From NCBI GenBank assembly GCA_964587655.1, contig CAZPMT010000086.1, forward strand, positions 1 to 23,726: a DNA stretch of 23,726 nucleotides, written 5' to 3'. Source of the DNA: CAZPMT01 sp964587655 (lineage in GTDB: Bacteria > Hydrogenedentota > Hydrogenedentia > Hydrogenedentales > SLHB01). The translations under genes were made by a program, and so were the position numbers. The notes beneath the pieces are model-generated. The model was not told the DNA's origin, ran no database searches, and saw nothing but the letters and a program-made list of their open reading frames with translations. Below, in pieces: positions 1-7,647 of the stretch (position 1 is its first letter; every line of letters starts with the position of its first letter).

Positions 1-1
1 A

Positions 2-967
2 AACCGGCTACTGGGCTGGACGCTTGGGGGAGACAGGAGCACATATCCCGGCGGCGAGATCATGGATCAGGATCCAGGGGCCATTACGGAGGTAGAAGAG
101 GGAATGTGGGTGGATGTTGATATTATCATTGGCCCGGCAAGCGGCGAAGGCGAGGGTGAAGGCGAGGGCGAAGGCGAGGGCGAGGGCGAAGGCGAGGGCG
201 AAGGTGAGGGCGAGGGCGAGGGCGAGGGCGAAGGTGAGGGCGAAGGTGAGCACCTACCCGGCGAGACGGCGGTCTTCGCGGGAATCGAATTCGTGTGGTG
301 TCCCCCTGGGTCCTTCACTATGGGCAGCTCAGCAGCGGATGGATTCCATGAATCCGATGAGGGGCCGGAGCACGTGGTGACGCTGGCCACTGGATTCTGG
401 ATGTCGAGCCATGAGATCACCCAGGCGCAATGGTTTGCCGTGGAAGGCACGACGCCTTCCTACTTCTCCGGCTATGATGACCGTCCCGTCGAACAGGTCT
501 CCTGGGAGGACGCCAAGGGTTTCATAGCGACGCTCAACGGCGCCCATCCGGGCATGCACTTCCGTCTGCCTACCGAAGCGGAATGGGAACACGCATACCG
601 CGCGGGCACGAGCACCAGGTTCTACTGGGGAGACGACGCAAGCGATTTGGGCGCGACGAATTATGCCGTATACACCTTCAACAGCAGTTCTCGTACGCAC
701 GACGTGGGCGGCAAACTGCCGAACGCGTGGGGCTTGTTCGATATGGCCGGAAACGTATACGAGTGGGTCGAGGATGTGTACCACACGGATTTCGTTGGCG
801 CTCCAACAGACGGTTCGGCGTGGTTGTTGCCCGCAGACACCAAGCGCGTGATCAAAGGCGGCGGTTACTACGGCGCCATCAATTACCTTCGCGGTGCAAA
901 CCGAGAGCGGGCCTTTCAGACGAACTATCATGACGACTGGGGTATCCGCCTCGTAAGGTCAGAGTAG
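2..967 (+). CDS. SUMF1 (formylglycine-generating-enzyme fold) protein with a (Gly-Glu)18 linker; 5' end outside the window
   Basis: The frame is open from base 2, so the in-frame ATG at 62 is probably internal and the gene starts upstream. Counting from that ATG, about 27 residues precede 18 Gly-Glu pairs, then an SUMF1/FGE-sulfatase domain fills roughly residues 70-301. Family hallmarks seen are PVEQVSWEDAKGF, RLPTEAEWEHAYRAG, GLFDMAGNVYEWVED and a terminal WGIRLV. Catalytic FGE enzymes carry two copper-binding cysteines in the stretch after RV-KGGS. Here that stretch reads GGGYYGAINYLRG, with Gly at 271 and Leu at 276, so formylglycine synthesis is unlikely. Many bacterial SUMF1 domains act as binding or accessory modules, which I infer here. 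The acidic linker suggests a multidomain exported protein whose first domain lies outside the window. Confidence 0.85.
   Translation, partial: NRLLGWTLGGDRSTYPGGEIMDQDPGAITEVEEGMWVDVDIIIGPASGEGEGEGEGEGEGEGEGEGEGEGEGEGEGEGEGEGEHLPGETAVFAGIEFVWCPPGSFTMGSSAADGFHESDEGPEHVVTLATGFWMSSHEITQAQWFAVEGTTPSYFSGYDDRPVEQVSWEDAKGFIATLNGAHPGMHFRLPTEAEWEHAYRAGTSTRFYWGDDASDLGATNYAVYTFNSSSRTHDVGGKLPNAWGLFDMAGNVYEWVEDVYHTDFVGAPTDGSAWLLPADTKRVIKGGGYYGAINYLRGANRERAFQTNYHDDWGIRLVRSE
143..250 (+). repeat. (Gly-Glu)18 coding hexanucleotide repeat, GGYGAR x 18
   Basis: Eighteen consecutive hexamers of the form GG(C/T)GA(A/G) encode 18 Gly-Glu pairs. Units differ only at the two synonymous third positions, so the peptide is perfectly regular while the DNA is not. 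Copy number could vary by slippage without breaking the frame, because each unit is six bases. It links an upstream region to the SUMF1 domain. Confidence 0.95.
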
Positions 968-987
968 AGTTCGCACGGACGGGTCAA

Positions 988-1044
988 GGCTGTAGGCTGG
1001 AGGCCTGATAAGGGAGATAGCCCCTTATCCTCCAGCCTCCAGCC
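988..1044. repeat. Inverted repeat built from GGCTGKA-type heptamers; possible terminator or dispersed element
   Basis: GGCTGTAGGCTGGAGG (988-1003) pairs with 1029-1044 with one mismatch. After a four-base bulge (CCTG, 1004-1007), ATAAGGG (1008-1014) pairs perfectly with CCCTTAT (1022-1028), leaving a seven-base loop. Each arm is itself a tandem of heptamers (AGGCTGT, AGGCTGG; CTCCAGC twice). It sits 20 bases after the SUMF1 stop codon and has no following T-run. It may terminate that transcript in a factor-assisted way, or be a dispersed palindromic repeat. Confidence 0.7.
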
Positions 1045-1092
1045 CGATATCTCCATTTCCTCAAAGTACATGGATCTGGCAGGAAGAGGCCC

Positions 1093-1120
1093 TTGCCAAT
1101 CGGAATGCACTCGCGATACT
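1093..1120 (+). promoter_or_regulatory. Possible sigma70-type promoter for the porin operon
   Basis: TTGCCA (1093-1098) and GATACT (1115-1120) are separated by 16 bases; TACTAT (1117-1122) is an alternative -10 at 18 bases. This lies about 80 bases before the porin start, in the only non-coding stretch ahead of the operon. No clear Pho-box-like direct repeat was seen by eye. Confidence 0.3.
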
Positions 1121-1199
1121 ATGAGCGCGGCGAGCTATGCTGAAACCGGCAAGTGAGTTCATTCATCCGGCTGGCGGTTAACGTTCTCAAGGGAGAGAC

Positions 1200-2639
1200 G
1201 TGGTGACACGTGGCGCTTCGTTGGGGTTTCTGGCAATGGTCACGGTGGGGCTGGCCGCGGGATTTGCGGGTGCGCAACCGCCGTCCGATGCGGATGCTTT
1301 GGTCAAGCGAGTCCAGGCTCTCGAGGAAACGAACAAGGCCCTCGTACAGCGGGTCGGGGAACTGGAGAAGCGCCTCGAAAATCGACCCGAGCCCGCGGTG
1401 CAATCCCCGCCCGCGAACACCGCCCCGCCGTCCGCGCCCGCGAACAAAGAACATACCCTCCGCTCCTACTGGGACAACGGACTTCGTTTTGAAACCGACG
1501 ATGGGCAGTTCCGTTTGAAGGTTGGGGGGCGCATCATGTTCGACGCCGCTCACTTCAGCGTTCCTGATTATTGGAGTCTCGGCGGCCCCGAGATCGACGA
1601 GCACGACGGCACCGAGTTCCGCAGGCTCCGCCTGAGATTCGCGGGCGACATCTATGACAGCTACGTGTACAAACTCGAGGTCGACTTCGCGGACGGCGAC
1701 GCCGAGATCATTGACTCCTACGTCGGCATGAAGGATCTGCCGTACGTCGGCACGGTTCGCGTCGGCCAGTTCAGCGAACCGTTCGGCCTGGAGGCGTTGA
1801 CGAGTTCGAGTTTCATCACTTTCATGGAGCGCTCGATGGCGACCCAGGCGCTTATTCCCTATCGGTCGCGCGGCGCGATCTTCAACAACGCATATTTCGA
1901 CCAACGACTGACGGTGTCGGCCGGCGTCTTCAACGGCGGCATGGATCAGGACAGCCATTGGAGCGTGACGGGCCGCGTGACCGGGCTGCCGTGGTATGCG
2001 GACGAGGGCCGCCGCCTGCTGCACCTGGGCTTGTCCGTGAGCCGGCGTAACCCGGAAAGCGATTACGGGTTCTACGCGCGCCCCGGGTCGCATCTCGCCA
2101 ACGATCATCTCAATACGGGTGAGCTGCCCGCCAACGCGGTCACGCTGTGGGGTGCCGAGGCCGCGATGGTCTGGGGGCCCTTTTCGGTGCAGGGCGAGTT
2201 CATGCGCGCGGACGTTTCCTTCACGCCGGAGCACCGCGACGTGACGTTTCTGGAACTCGACCGCTCCTTCCGAATGCGCGATCGGCATTTCGACGGGTAC
2301 TACGTCCAGGCGGGTTGGTTCCTGACGGGCGAGCATCGCGTGTACGATCCCGCAACGGGCGCGTTCGAGCGCGTGATCCCGCGCGGATCATTCAGTTTGC
2401 ATGGCGGCGGATGGGGCGCGTGGGAATTGGCCGCGCGATATGACATGCTTTCGCTCGATGACTACGATGTTACCGGCGGCGTCGTGGGCGGTGAAGGCCG
2501 TAACGTCACGTTGGGCGTCAACTGGTATATGACGCCGAACGTGCGGCTGATGCTCAATTACGTCAGGAGCGACATCGATCAGTTCGCCTACGAGGGTGCG
2601 ATTGACATAATCGAGGCGCGTTTTCAGACTGATTTCTGA
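1200..2639 (+). CDS. Outer-membrane porin, phosphate-selective porin O/P (OprP/OprO) type
   Basis: This 479-residue protein has an N-terminal signal peptide ending near AGFAGA|QPP. Next come a short heptad-rich helix (about residues 35-65, VKRVQALEE...LEKRLEN) and a Pro/Ala spacer. A long beta-rich domain with the OprP/O pattern follows: FRLKVGGRIMFDA, RRLRLRFAGDIYDSYVYKLEVDF and VGQFSEPFGLEALTSS. The last residue is Phe within ARFQTDF, as expected for outer-membrane barrel insertion. The coiled coil could tether the trimer to the cell wall (inference). The start is GTG at 1200, behind GGGAGAG; GTG at 1203 is an equal alternative. It opens a five-gene operon with two phosphodiesterase-type enzymes, which makes uptake of phosphate or small phosphoesters plausible, but family membership alone does not prove anion selectivity. 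Confidence 0.88.
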   Translation: MVTRGASLGFLAMVTVGLAAGFAGAQPPSDADALVKRVQALEETNKALVQRVGELEKRLENRPEPAVQSPPANTAPPSAPANKEHTLRSYWDNGLRFETDDGQFRLKVGGRIMFDAAHFSVPDYWSLGGPEIDEHDGTEFRRLRLRFAGDIYDSYVYKLEVDFADGDAEIIDSYVGMKDLPYVGTVRVGQFSEPFGLEALTSSSFITFMERSMATQALIPYRSRGAIFNNAYFDQRLTVSAGVFNGGMDQDSHWSVTGRVTGLPWYADEGRRLLHLGLSVSRRNPESDYGFYARPGSHLANDHLNTGELPANAVTLWGAEAAMVWGPFSVQGEFMRADVSFTPEHRDVTFLELDRSFRMRDRHFDGYYVQAGWFLTGEHRVYDPATGAFERVIPRGSFSLHGGGWGAWELAARYDMLSLDDYDVTGGVVGGEGRNVTLGVNWYMTPNVRLMLNYVRSDIDQFAYEGAIDIIEARFQTDF

Positions 2640-2660
2640 CGATCCACGGGAGATTTGCAC

Positions 2661-2816
2661 ATGCGGCACCTGATTCCTTTGTCGAAGCGCAAGATGCCGG
2701 CCGCGGGCATGTCGCTGCTTGAAAAGCAGGCGCTTACCGACCTGATCGAGCGCAACTTGTCGCAGATTGCGGTATTCCTGAACATCATCGCTGGCTTGAA
2801 GGATCGAGGCAGTTGA
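2661..2816 (+). CDS. Small protein, 51 residues, function unknown
   Basis: I do not recognise this protein. It lies 21 bases after the porin stop and has a good ribosome site (GGGAG at 2648-2652, eight bases before the ATG). The sequence begins MRHLIPLSKRKMPAAGMS and continues as one likely amphipathic helix (LLEKQALTDLIERNL, then SQIAVFLNIIAGLKDRGS). It has no cysteine, signal peptide or clear membrane span. Conserved spacing inside a phosphodiester operon and codon use like its neighbours support a real gene. A role as a small partner of the porin or enzymes would be a guess. Confidence 0.6.
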   Translation: MRHLIPLSKRKMPAAGMSLLEKQALTDLIERNLSQIAVFLNIIAGLKDRGS

Positions 2817-2869
2817 GCGCCCGCGCCTCGCATTGCCCGCGCCGAACCGAAGCAGGGAGTTGAGGCCCT

Positions 2870-3052
2870 ATGAAACACTTTGCCCCCATCAGCCGCCCGT
2901 ATTATGATCCGACATACGGGCGAAGGCAACCACTTCCGGCCTTTTACTATCAGTTGAGCCTGACGCAGAAACTGATGGAGTTGGCCACGCTGGCCTCGAT
3001 GGCCGATTCCCTTCTGGGCTCGGTCAAGAATCTGTTTGCGGCGCGCGAGTGA
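2870..3052 (+). CDS. Small protein, 60 residues, function unknown
   Basis: I do not recognise this protein. The start ATG at 2870 follows GGGAG at 2854-2858. The first 28 residues are rich in Pro, Tyr and Arg (MKHFAPISRPYYDPTYGRR), and the rest looks helical (LTQKLMELATLASMADSLL). Its TGA overlaps the GTG start of the next gene as GTGA, which implies translational coupling to the metallophosphoesterase. It shows no signal peptide and no obvious similarity to the 51-residue protein before it. The tight packing argues for a real, co-regulated gene. Confidence 0.6.
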   Translation: MKHFAPISRPYYDPTYGRRQPLPAFYYQLSLTQKLMELATLASMADSLLGSVKNLFAARE

Positions 3053-4686
3053 CGCGGCACGACATGATGCGAACCTTGATCAAATACCCGCGTCCGGCGC
3101 TAATCGCCGCCTCGCTGGTTTTCACGCTCGCGCTCGCGGGCTGCCCTTATCTCGAACCTTGGGACCTGCGTCCCGCCGCGTCCGGCGAGCACTGGCTGCG
3201 GTTCGTCCAGGTGACCGATATCCACGTAGTCGACGACGAGAGTCCGGCGCGCATCGTCAAGATGGACTCATACAAGGCAGGGGCGTGGCGCCCGCAAGAA
3301 GCTTACGCCGCACAGGTGCTCGACGCGACTTGCCGCCTGATAAACCGCATCCATTACGGCGGCCAATTTACGGGCCATGGTCCCGTCGATTTCGTCCTCG
3401 TCACTGGGGACGTGACCGAGAGCGCTCAGTACAACGAGGTGCGATGGTTCATAGACACCATGGACGGCGGATGGGTTACGCCGGACTCCGGAGATCCGGA
3501 TGGGGCGCAACGGCCGATCCCCGCTGAGATCAATCCGCACCTGCCCTTCAAGGCCGCGGGCTTGGCCAAGGACGTTCCGTGGTACGTGCTTATCGGCAAT
3601 CACGACAACCTCTGCGTGGGAAACTTCAGCATCGATCGGACATCGCCGGATCCGGAAGAGTGGCGCGCGCCCATCGGCCCGGTTGTCGGCAGTTTTCTGG
3701 GACTTCCGGACCTCTTGCCGCCGCAAGATGCCCTGATTCCGACGGGAGATCAGAGCCTCGCAATCCTGCGCGCGGGCGATCCGGAGCCTATCGATCCGTA
3801 CACGTATCAACTTGACATGGATCTTTTGCAGGCGGGTCCGATCACGCCCGATCCGGACCGGCATTTCATGTCAAAGCGGCTCTTCATCGCGGAGCACTTC
3901 AAGACGCGATCGTTTCCAGGCGGACACGGTTTTGACGCGACTTCGACGCTGACCGGCGAGGCCCACTACACCTTCCGCCCGAAACGCGACGTGCCGATCC
4001 GCGTCGTCGTTATCGACTCCGTGGGTCCCGATGCGGTTCCCGGCTATCTAGGCGCGTCCGGCGCCGTCACGCTTGCCGAGTTCGACGGCTTTCTGAAGCC
4101 GCGGGTCCGCGCCGCGAAAGCGGCGGGCGAATACGTCATACTCGTCACACATCACCCGTCATTTGACATTAGGAAACCCACGCTTGTTCCGTGCGTGACC
4201 CCCGAGGCGTTCACGGCCTACCTCGCGAGCCAACCGAACATCCTTGCGCACATCTGCGGGCACATGCACTACCACGATGTCATCATGCATCCGGGACCGT
4301 ATCCGTACCCGGAGTTCCTTACCGCGTCCCTCATAGACTATCCGCAGCAGGTCCGCATGCTCGACGTTTACTACGACAGTCGCAACAAGACGTTCGAACT
4401 CCGGAGCACGTTCCTGTCGCATACGGACGATCCCACGCGGCTCTCAGAGGAGGCCTACGTGCGGATGACGACCGACATGATGGAAGATCCGGACGGCTCC
4501 GATTGGGCACAGCGTATGAGTCATCTCGATCTCGCGGGCATCGAGTCATTCCTGCTCGATGACCACGGCGAAAAAGCGGACCGTCATCCGGTGGACGCTC
4601 AGGACGCATACCTCAGAGACGGGCAAACCGGGCCTCGCACCTTGAGCGTTTCCATGCGCCGTCCGGACCTCAAGGAGTCAGATTAG
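3049..4686 (+). CDS. Lipoprotein calcineurin-like metallophosphoesterase
   Basis: This is a 545-residue two-metal phosphoesterase. The motifs appear in order: QVTDIHVVDDESPAR (D57, H59), GDVTE (G120, D121), GNHDN (N184, H185, D186), THHPSF (H368, H369) and GHMHYHD (H405, H407). The DxH...DESPAR pattern resembles the TIGR03767/TIGR03768 group of metallophosphoesterases. The N-terminus is a lipoprotein signal with lipobox LALAGC (Cys32), so the enzyme is probably anchored in a membrane facing the periplasm or surface. GTG at 3049 overlaps the preceding stop; ATG at 3064 or 3067 would also keep the signal intact, and neither has a clear ribosome site. The substrate is not readable from sequence, but the adjacent porin and GDPD suggest phosphate mono- or diesters. 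Confidence 0.88.
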   Translation: MTRHDMMRTLIKYPRPALIAASLVFTLALAGCPYLEPWDLRPAASGEHWLRFVQVTDIHVVDDESPARIVKMDSYKAGAWRPQEAYAAQVLDATCRLINRIHYGGQFTGHGPVDFVLVTGDVTESAQYNEVRWFIDTMDGGWVTPDSGDPDGAQRPIPAEINPHLPFKAAGLAKDVPWYVLIGNHDNLCVGNFSIDRTSPDPEEWRAPIGPVVGSFLGLPDLLPPQDALIPTGDQSLAILRAGDPEPIDPYTYQLDMDLLQAGPITPDPDRHFMSKRLFIAEHFKTRSFPGGHGFDATSTLTGEAHYTFRPKRDVPIRVVVIDSVGPDAVPGYLGASGAVTLAEFDGFLKPRVRAAKAAGEYVILVTHHPSFDIRKPTLVPCVTPEAFTAYLASQPNILAHICGHMHYHDVIMHPGPYPYPEFLTASLIDYPQQVRMLDVYYDSRNKTFELRSTFLSHTDDPTRLSEEAYVRMTTDMMEDPDGSDWAQRMSHLDLAGIESFLLDDHGEKADRHPVDAQDAYLRDGQTGPRTLSVSMRRPDLKESD

Positions 4687-5720
4687 TGAAGCTGATTCGG
4701 AAAATGAATGCCGCCCTTGCGCTCGCGGCGGTTGTTGCCTGCGTTCGGTGCGCCTTCGCTGCGGATCCAGGCGGCCCGGCCATCGCGGCGCCGCAAGCCC
4801 TCCGCCTTCTCGATCTCATCGTGCCGGGCGCGGCTGCTTTCGAGGCGACCGCGACGGATCTCGATGGTCACGTGGGATACCGCGTCGCCGGCGCGATTGG
4901 AAATGATCGGTACGAATGCCTGGTCGACGCAATTGTTCCGCGTGTCCTCACCGTCGGCAAGAACGGCGCCGAGCAATACAAGTGGCCCGGGATCTTCGCG
5001 GTGGCGCATCGCGGCGCGATGCGCTTTGCACCCGAGAACACAATCAGCGCATACAAGAAGGCCGTTGAACTCGGCGCGCACTGCATCGAGATGGACGTGC
5101 GCGAGAGCAAGGACGGCCATTTCGTCATCATGCATGACCCGTCCGTGTTCCGCACCACCGGCGGCAGGGGAATTGTTGCGACGCTGACCGTGGCGGAGAT
5201 CAAACAGTTCGACGCGGGCGCGAAGTTCGGCCCGGAGTTCGCCGGCGAACGCATTCCGACGCTCGATGAAGCCCTTGACGCCATCGAGGGAAAGGCGATT
5301 CCGGATATTGATTTCAAGGCGGGCGATCCCGCGAAACTCGTTGAGGTCCTCCGCGCAAGGGGGCTGCTTGGGAAGGCCTCCTTGGCGAACAATGATCCGG
5401 TCATCCTCCGGAAGGTGATCGACTGCGGCGGCGGCCAAGTACTGATCCGGCCCGCGCCTCCGAAGGAACGTGACTCGGTGGGCGTAATGCAACAGAGCCT
5501 CGATCCCCCTCTCGCGAACATAGACGACCCCTCGCGCTTTACCGAAATTCACCGCGCCGGCATCAAGGTATTCACCAACACCATGTCCGAGAGGCAGGAA
5601 GACGAAGAGGCACACATCAAAGCGGCCATAGAGGCGTGCGCCGATTACATCCAGACCGACCGCCTCGATATCCTCGTGCCGCTTCTCAAAGAGCGCGGAC
5701 TGTACGCGCCGCACCCTTGA
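4686..5720 (+). CDS. Exported glycerophosphodiester phosphodiesterase (GDPD family)
   Basis: This 344-residue protein has a signal peptide ending near RCAFA|ADP. A region of about 75 unrecognised residues precedes the GDPD barrel (about residues 103-340). Key motifs seen are AHRGA (H108, R109), PENT (E117, N118), EMDV (E135, D137) and MHDP (H150). These match the acid-base histidines and metal ligands of the family. It should cleave glycerophosphodiesters to sn-glycerol-3-phosphate and an alcohol in the periplasm. The start is GTG at 4686, sharing its G with the preceding TAG stop and supported by AAGGAG at 4672-4677. The extra N-terminal segment is not part of the standard domain. It closes the operon. 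Confidence 0.9.
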   Translation: MKLIRKMNAALALAAVVACVRCAFAADPGGPAIAAPQALRLLDLIVPGAAAFEATATDLDGHVGYRVAGAIGNDRYECLVDAIVPRVLTVGKNGAEQYKWPGIFAVAHRGAMRFAPENTISAYKKAVELGAHCIEMDVRESKDGHFVIMHDPSVFRTTGGRGIVATLTVAEIKQFDAGAKFGPEFAGERIPTLDEALDAIEGKAIPDIDFKAGDPAKLVEVLRARGLLGKASLANNDPVILRKVIDCGGGQVLIRPAPPKERDSVGVMQQSLDPPLANIDDPSRFTEIHRAGIKVFTNTMSERQEDEEAHIKAAIEACADYIQTDRLDILVPLLKERGLYAPHP

Positions 5721-5811
5721 CTGCTATCGCGATATACGGGGCGCTGAGCGTCTGAGAGGCAGTCTGCCGTCGGCAAAGGAACTCACGGAAATGGAATAGA
5801 CGTCGGGGCTG

Positions 5812-6474
5812 TTACTTGAGTTCCTCGTCAAAGACGGCAGTGCGGTCGAATTCAGCCCATACGCGATAGCTGAACGCCTCAATCTCGCGGAAGTAGGCGG
5901 GGGTCAGATTGCCATACTCCCTGGCCGTCTTGGCGATGAATTCGGCGATCCTCTTCTGCACTTCAGGCTTGAGGGAGAGGCGTACTTTGCGAGCCTTGTA
6001 TTCAAAGACGGCTGCAACGCGCGGCTCTCCAGTAGCAGGAGCGTGAATGAGATCCTGGGCGAAAGTGCTGCCGAGCGCGACTTGAAGACCATCGATAACG
6101 CACGACACAGGAGGTTTGTCACCGGTCTCCGCGGTCACGTTGACGGCCCGCGGAGTAGCTTCCAGGATTGCTCTGGCGCGAACACCCATCTTCGCGCCCA
6201 AAATGGTGTAGATGCCGACATGTTGATGGATTTCGTTCGTCAAGACCACCGCAGCCCATTCCTCGTGGCCGAACTTCTCGGGTATTCCTTGGTTGACAAG
6301 CTCCGCCGCCCGCGCTCGATAGGCGGAGGCATCAAGCGGGAGCGTCTTGAGAACCTGAAACAGGCGTTCCCCTTCCGGCGTCTGCGTTCCTTCTCCGTCC
6401 TCGTGCCCCGTGGCGTCTTGTGCGAACGAAACCGGCCAGACAATGAGAACAAGCGCGATCAGTATTACCCGCAT
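5812..6474 (-). CDS. Secreted FmdE/FwdE-like domain protein
   Basis: The protein has 220 residues and a signal peptide (cleavage near VSFA|QD). The core resembles the FmdE domain named after formylmethanofuran dehydrogenase subunit E: HQHVGIYTILGAKMGVRA (from H83) and SCVIDGLQVALGSTFAQDL (C125). In typical members these read roughly HGH-CPG-GLR and C-VDAIQ-TGCT-GKGN. The first and last cysteines are absent here, so the usual metal site is at best incomplete. Nothing links it to methanofuran chemistry: it is exported and lies 24 bases downstream of a pseudopilin gene on the same strand, with ribosome site AAGGAG. A secreted binding or structural role is possible. The family call is by motif recognition only. 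Confidence 0.6.
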   Translation of the reverse strand: MRVILIALVLIVWPVSFAQDATGHEDGEGTQTPEGERLFQVLKTLPLDASAYRARAAELVNQGIPEKFGHEEWAAVVLTNEIHQHVGIYTILGAKMGVRARAILEATPRAVNVTAETGDKPPVSCVIDGLQVALGSTFAQDLIHAPATGEPRVAAVFEYKARKVRLSLKPEVQKRIAEFIAKTAREYGNLTPAYFREIEAFSYRVWAEFDRTAVFDEELK

Positions 6475-6498
6475 CGAGCAGTCTCCTTATCGCAAGCG

Positions 6499-7458
6499 TC
6501 AGTATAGGCCAAAATGACTGTTTTCGAGGAGCATGCCCTCGTCATCCGCAACCGGGTAGTCGCCCGGATAGCGGATGAACGCCGCATGGCCATCCATGTA
6601 TAACACGTTGCATCCGCCCGGCACATGGTTGAACACCGTGCCGCCGCCCGTATTAGCCGAGTCTTCAGGAGTTCCGAACGTGTCCCATTGCACCGCGATC
6701 GAACTCTGCGCCTGCGCGCTCGATGCCGGGCTGTTGATATCGGTGATGAAGAACCGCTCGATCCCTTCGCGTAGGCGCAGCACAGTGTCGCCGCCCGCCG
6801 TGCCGGTGGCGACGGATGCGTCCACCATCGACGGCAAACTGCCGAGGTCCAAGTCTATGTCTCCCGTGAAATCCTTGACTTTCACCTGCGGCGCGATGTC
6901 AAGAATGGTGACCGTCTGGTCTGCCGCGACCTCGAACATGCCGCCCCAGATGCCGTAGTACTCGCCGACGTTCGTCGAAACGTATCCCTTATACAAGTAC
7001 GAACGGCCCAGTTGAGCGCACAGGAAATAGTCCTCTGAAAACTTGTCGCCGGCATCGCGCGCGGCCTGCACCCACGTTTCAAAGTCGCCCGTATTGGGCA
7101 GACGCGGGGCCACGTATGTGCCTGAGGCGTCCACGCCCGCGTCCGACGGGCATTTCGCCACGTTCAGATCCGTCAAGTACTCCGGATAAACCGCCGTGGC
7201 GCGAGGGGAGCTGAACAGAGTCATCCCGTACGGATTCGCGAACGGAGAGCAGGGCGGAAACTGTTGGCCCCGGCTTTCGTTCGCATACATTTTGAACACC
7301 AGCCCGAACTGTTTCAGGTTGTTTTGGCAGGACGACCTTCGTGCCGCCTCTCGTGCCCTGGCGAGCGCCGGCAGAAGAATGGCTGCGAGTATCCCGATTA
7401 TGGCGATGACGACGAGCAATTCGATTAGGGTGAACCCGGTCTTTCGTGAGGAACGCAT
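6499..7458 (-). CDS. Type II secretion/pilus pseudopilin with H-X-DG C-terminal motif
   Basis: This is a 319-residue prepilin-like protein. The leader MRSSRKTG is followed by FTLIELLVVIAIIGILAAI; prepilin peptidase would cut after G8, and E13 is the canonical Glu at mature position 5. The domain after the helix begins ARAREAARRSSCQNNLKQ, and the C-terminus carries HVPGGCNVLYMDGH (H278, D289-G290). This is the motif of the processing-associated H-X9-DG pseudopilins common in planctomycete-like phyla, here with ten residues between His and Asp. Ribosome site AAGGAG lies just before the ATG. It is paralogous to the gene at 8023 and likely co-transcribed with the FmdE-like gene downstream. Confidence 0.9.
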   Translation of the reverse strand: MRSSRKTGFTLIELLVVIAIIGILAAILLPALARAREAARRSSCQNNLKQFGLVFKMYANESRGQQFPPCSPFANPYGMTLFSSPRATAVYPEYLTDLNVAKCPSDAGVDASGTYVAPRLPNTGDFETWVQAARDAGDKFSEDYFLCAQLGRSYLYKGYVSTNVGEYYGIWGGMFEVAADQTVTILDIAPQVKVKDFTGDIDLDLGSLPSMVDASVATGTAGGDTVLRLREGIERFFITDINSPASSAQAQSSIAVQWDTFGTPEDSANTGGGTVFNHVPGGCNVLYMDGHAAFIRYPGDYPVADDEGMLLENSHFGLY

Positions 7459-7494
7459 GTCTGACTCCTTTCGGATATTACGATTCTTTAATTA

Positions 7495-7524
7495 GTAATA
7501 CCACGATCCCTTGCCGATTGTCAA
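7495..7524 (-). promoter_or_regulatory. Promoter for the minus-strand pseudopilin operon
   Basis: Read on the minus strand, TTGACA (7524-7519) and TATTAC (7500-7495) are 18 bases apart. They lie about 40-65 bases upstream of the pseudopilin start at 7458. The -35 is a perfect consensus hexamer and the -10 matches four of six. Confidence 0.55.
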
Positions 7525-7610
7525 GCGGAAAACGAGGGAGCGGCTTAGGCAGGGGAAAGGGCCGGCTGTATGCGGCGTCCGGTTTACGATGGTTGGGCGC
7601 TGCCGGTTTC

Positions 7611-7640
7611 TTGACATCGCGATGGATGTGCCCATAACAT
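7611..7640 (+). promoter_or_regulatory. Promoter for the small Cys/His membrane protein; message may be leaderless
   Basis: TTGACA (7611-7616) is followed by CATAAC (7633-7638, spacer 16) or TAACAT (7635-7640, spacer 18), each four of six to the -10 consensus. Transcription would begin around 7645-7648, at or just before the ATG at 7648, leaving no room for a ribosome site. Confidence 0.5.
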
Positions 7641-7647
7641 CGAGATC

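Noticed and set aside
67..450. Minus-strand frame with a long Ser-Pro repeat opposite the Gly-Glu linker
   Set aside because: It is the antisense reading of the GGYGAR repeat and the SUMF1 domain; it has no ribosome site and the plus-strand frame carries clear domain motifs.
1119..2336. Minus-strand 405-codon frame opposite the porin
   Set aside because: Shadow of G+C-rich coding DNA; no recognisable motif, while the plus strand has signal peptide and barrel features.
5721..5811. Search for a bidirectional terminator between the convergent GDPD and FmdE-like genes
   Set aside because: Only very short stems such as TGCCG/CGGCA were seen, with no usable loop or T-run.
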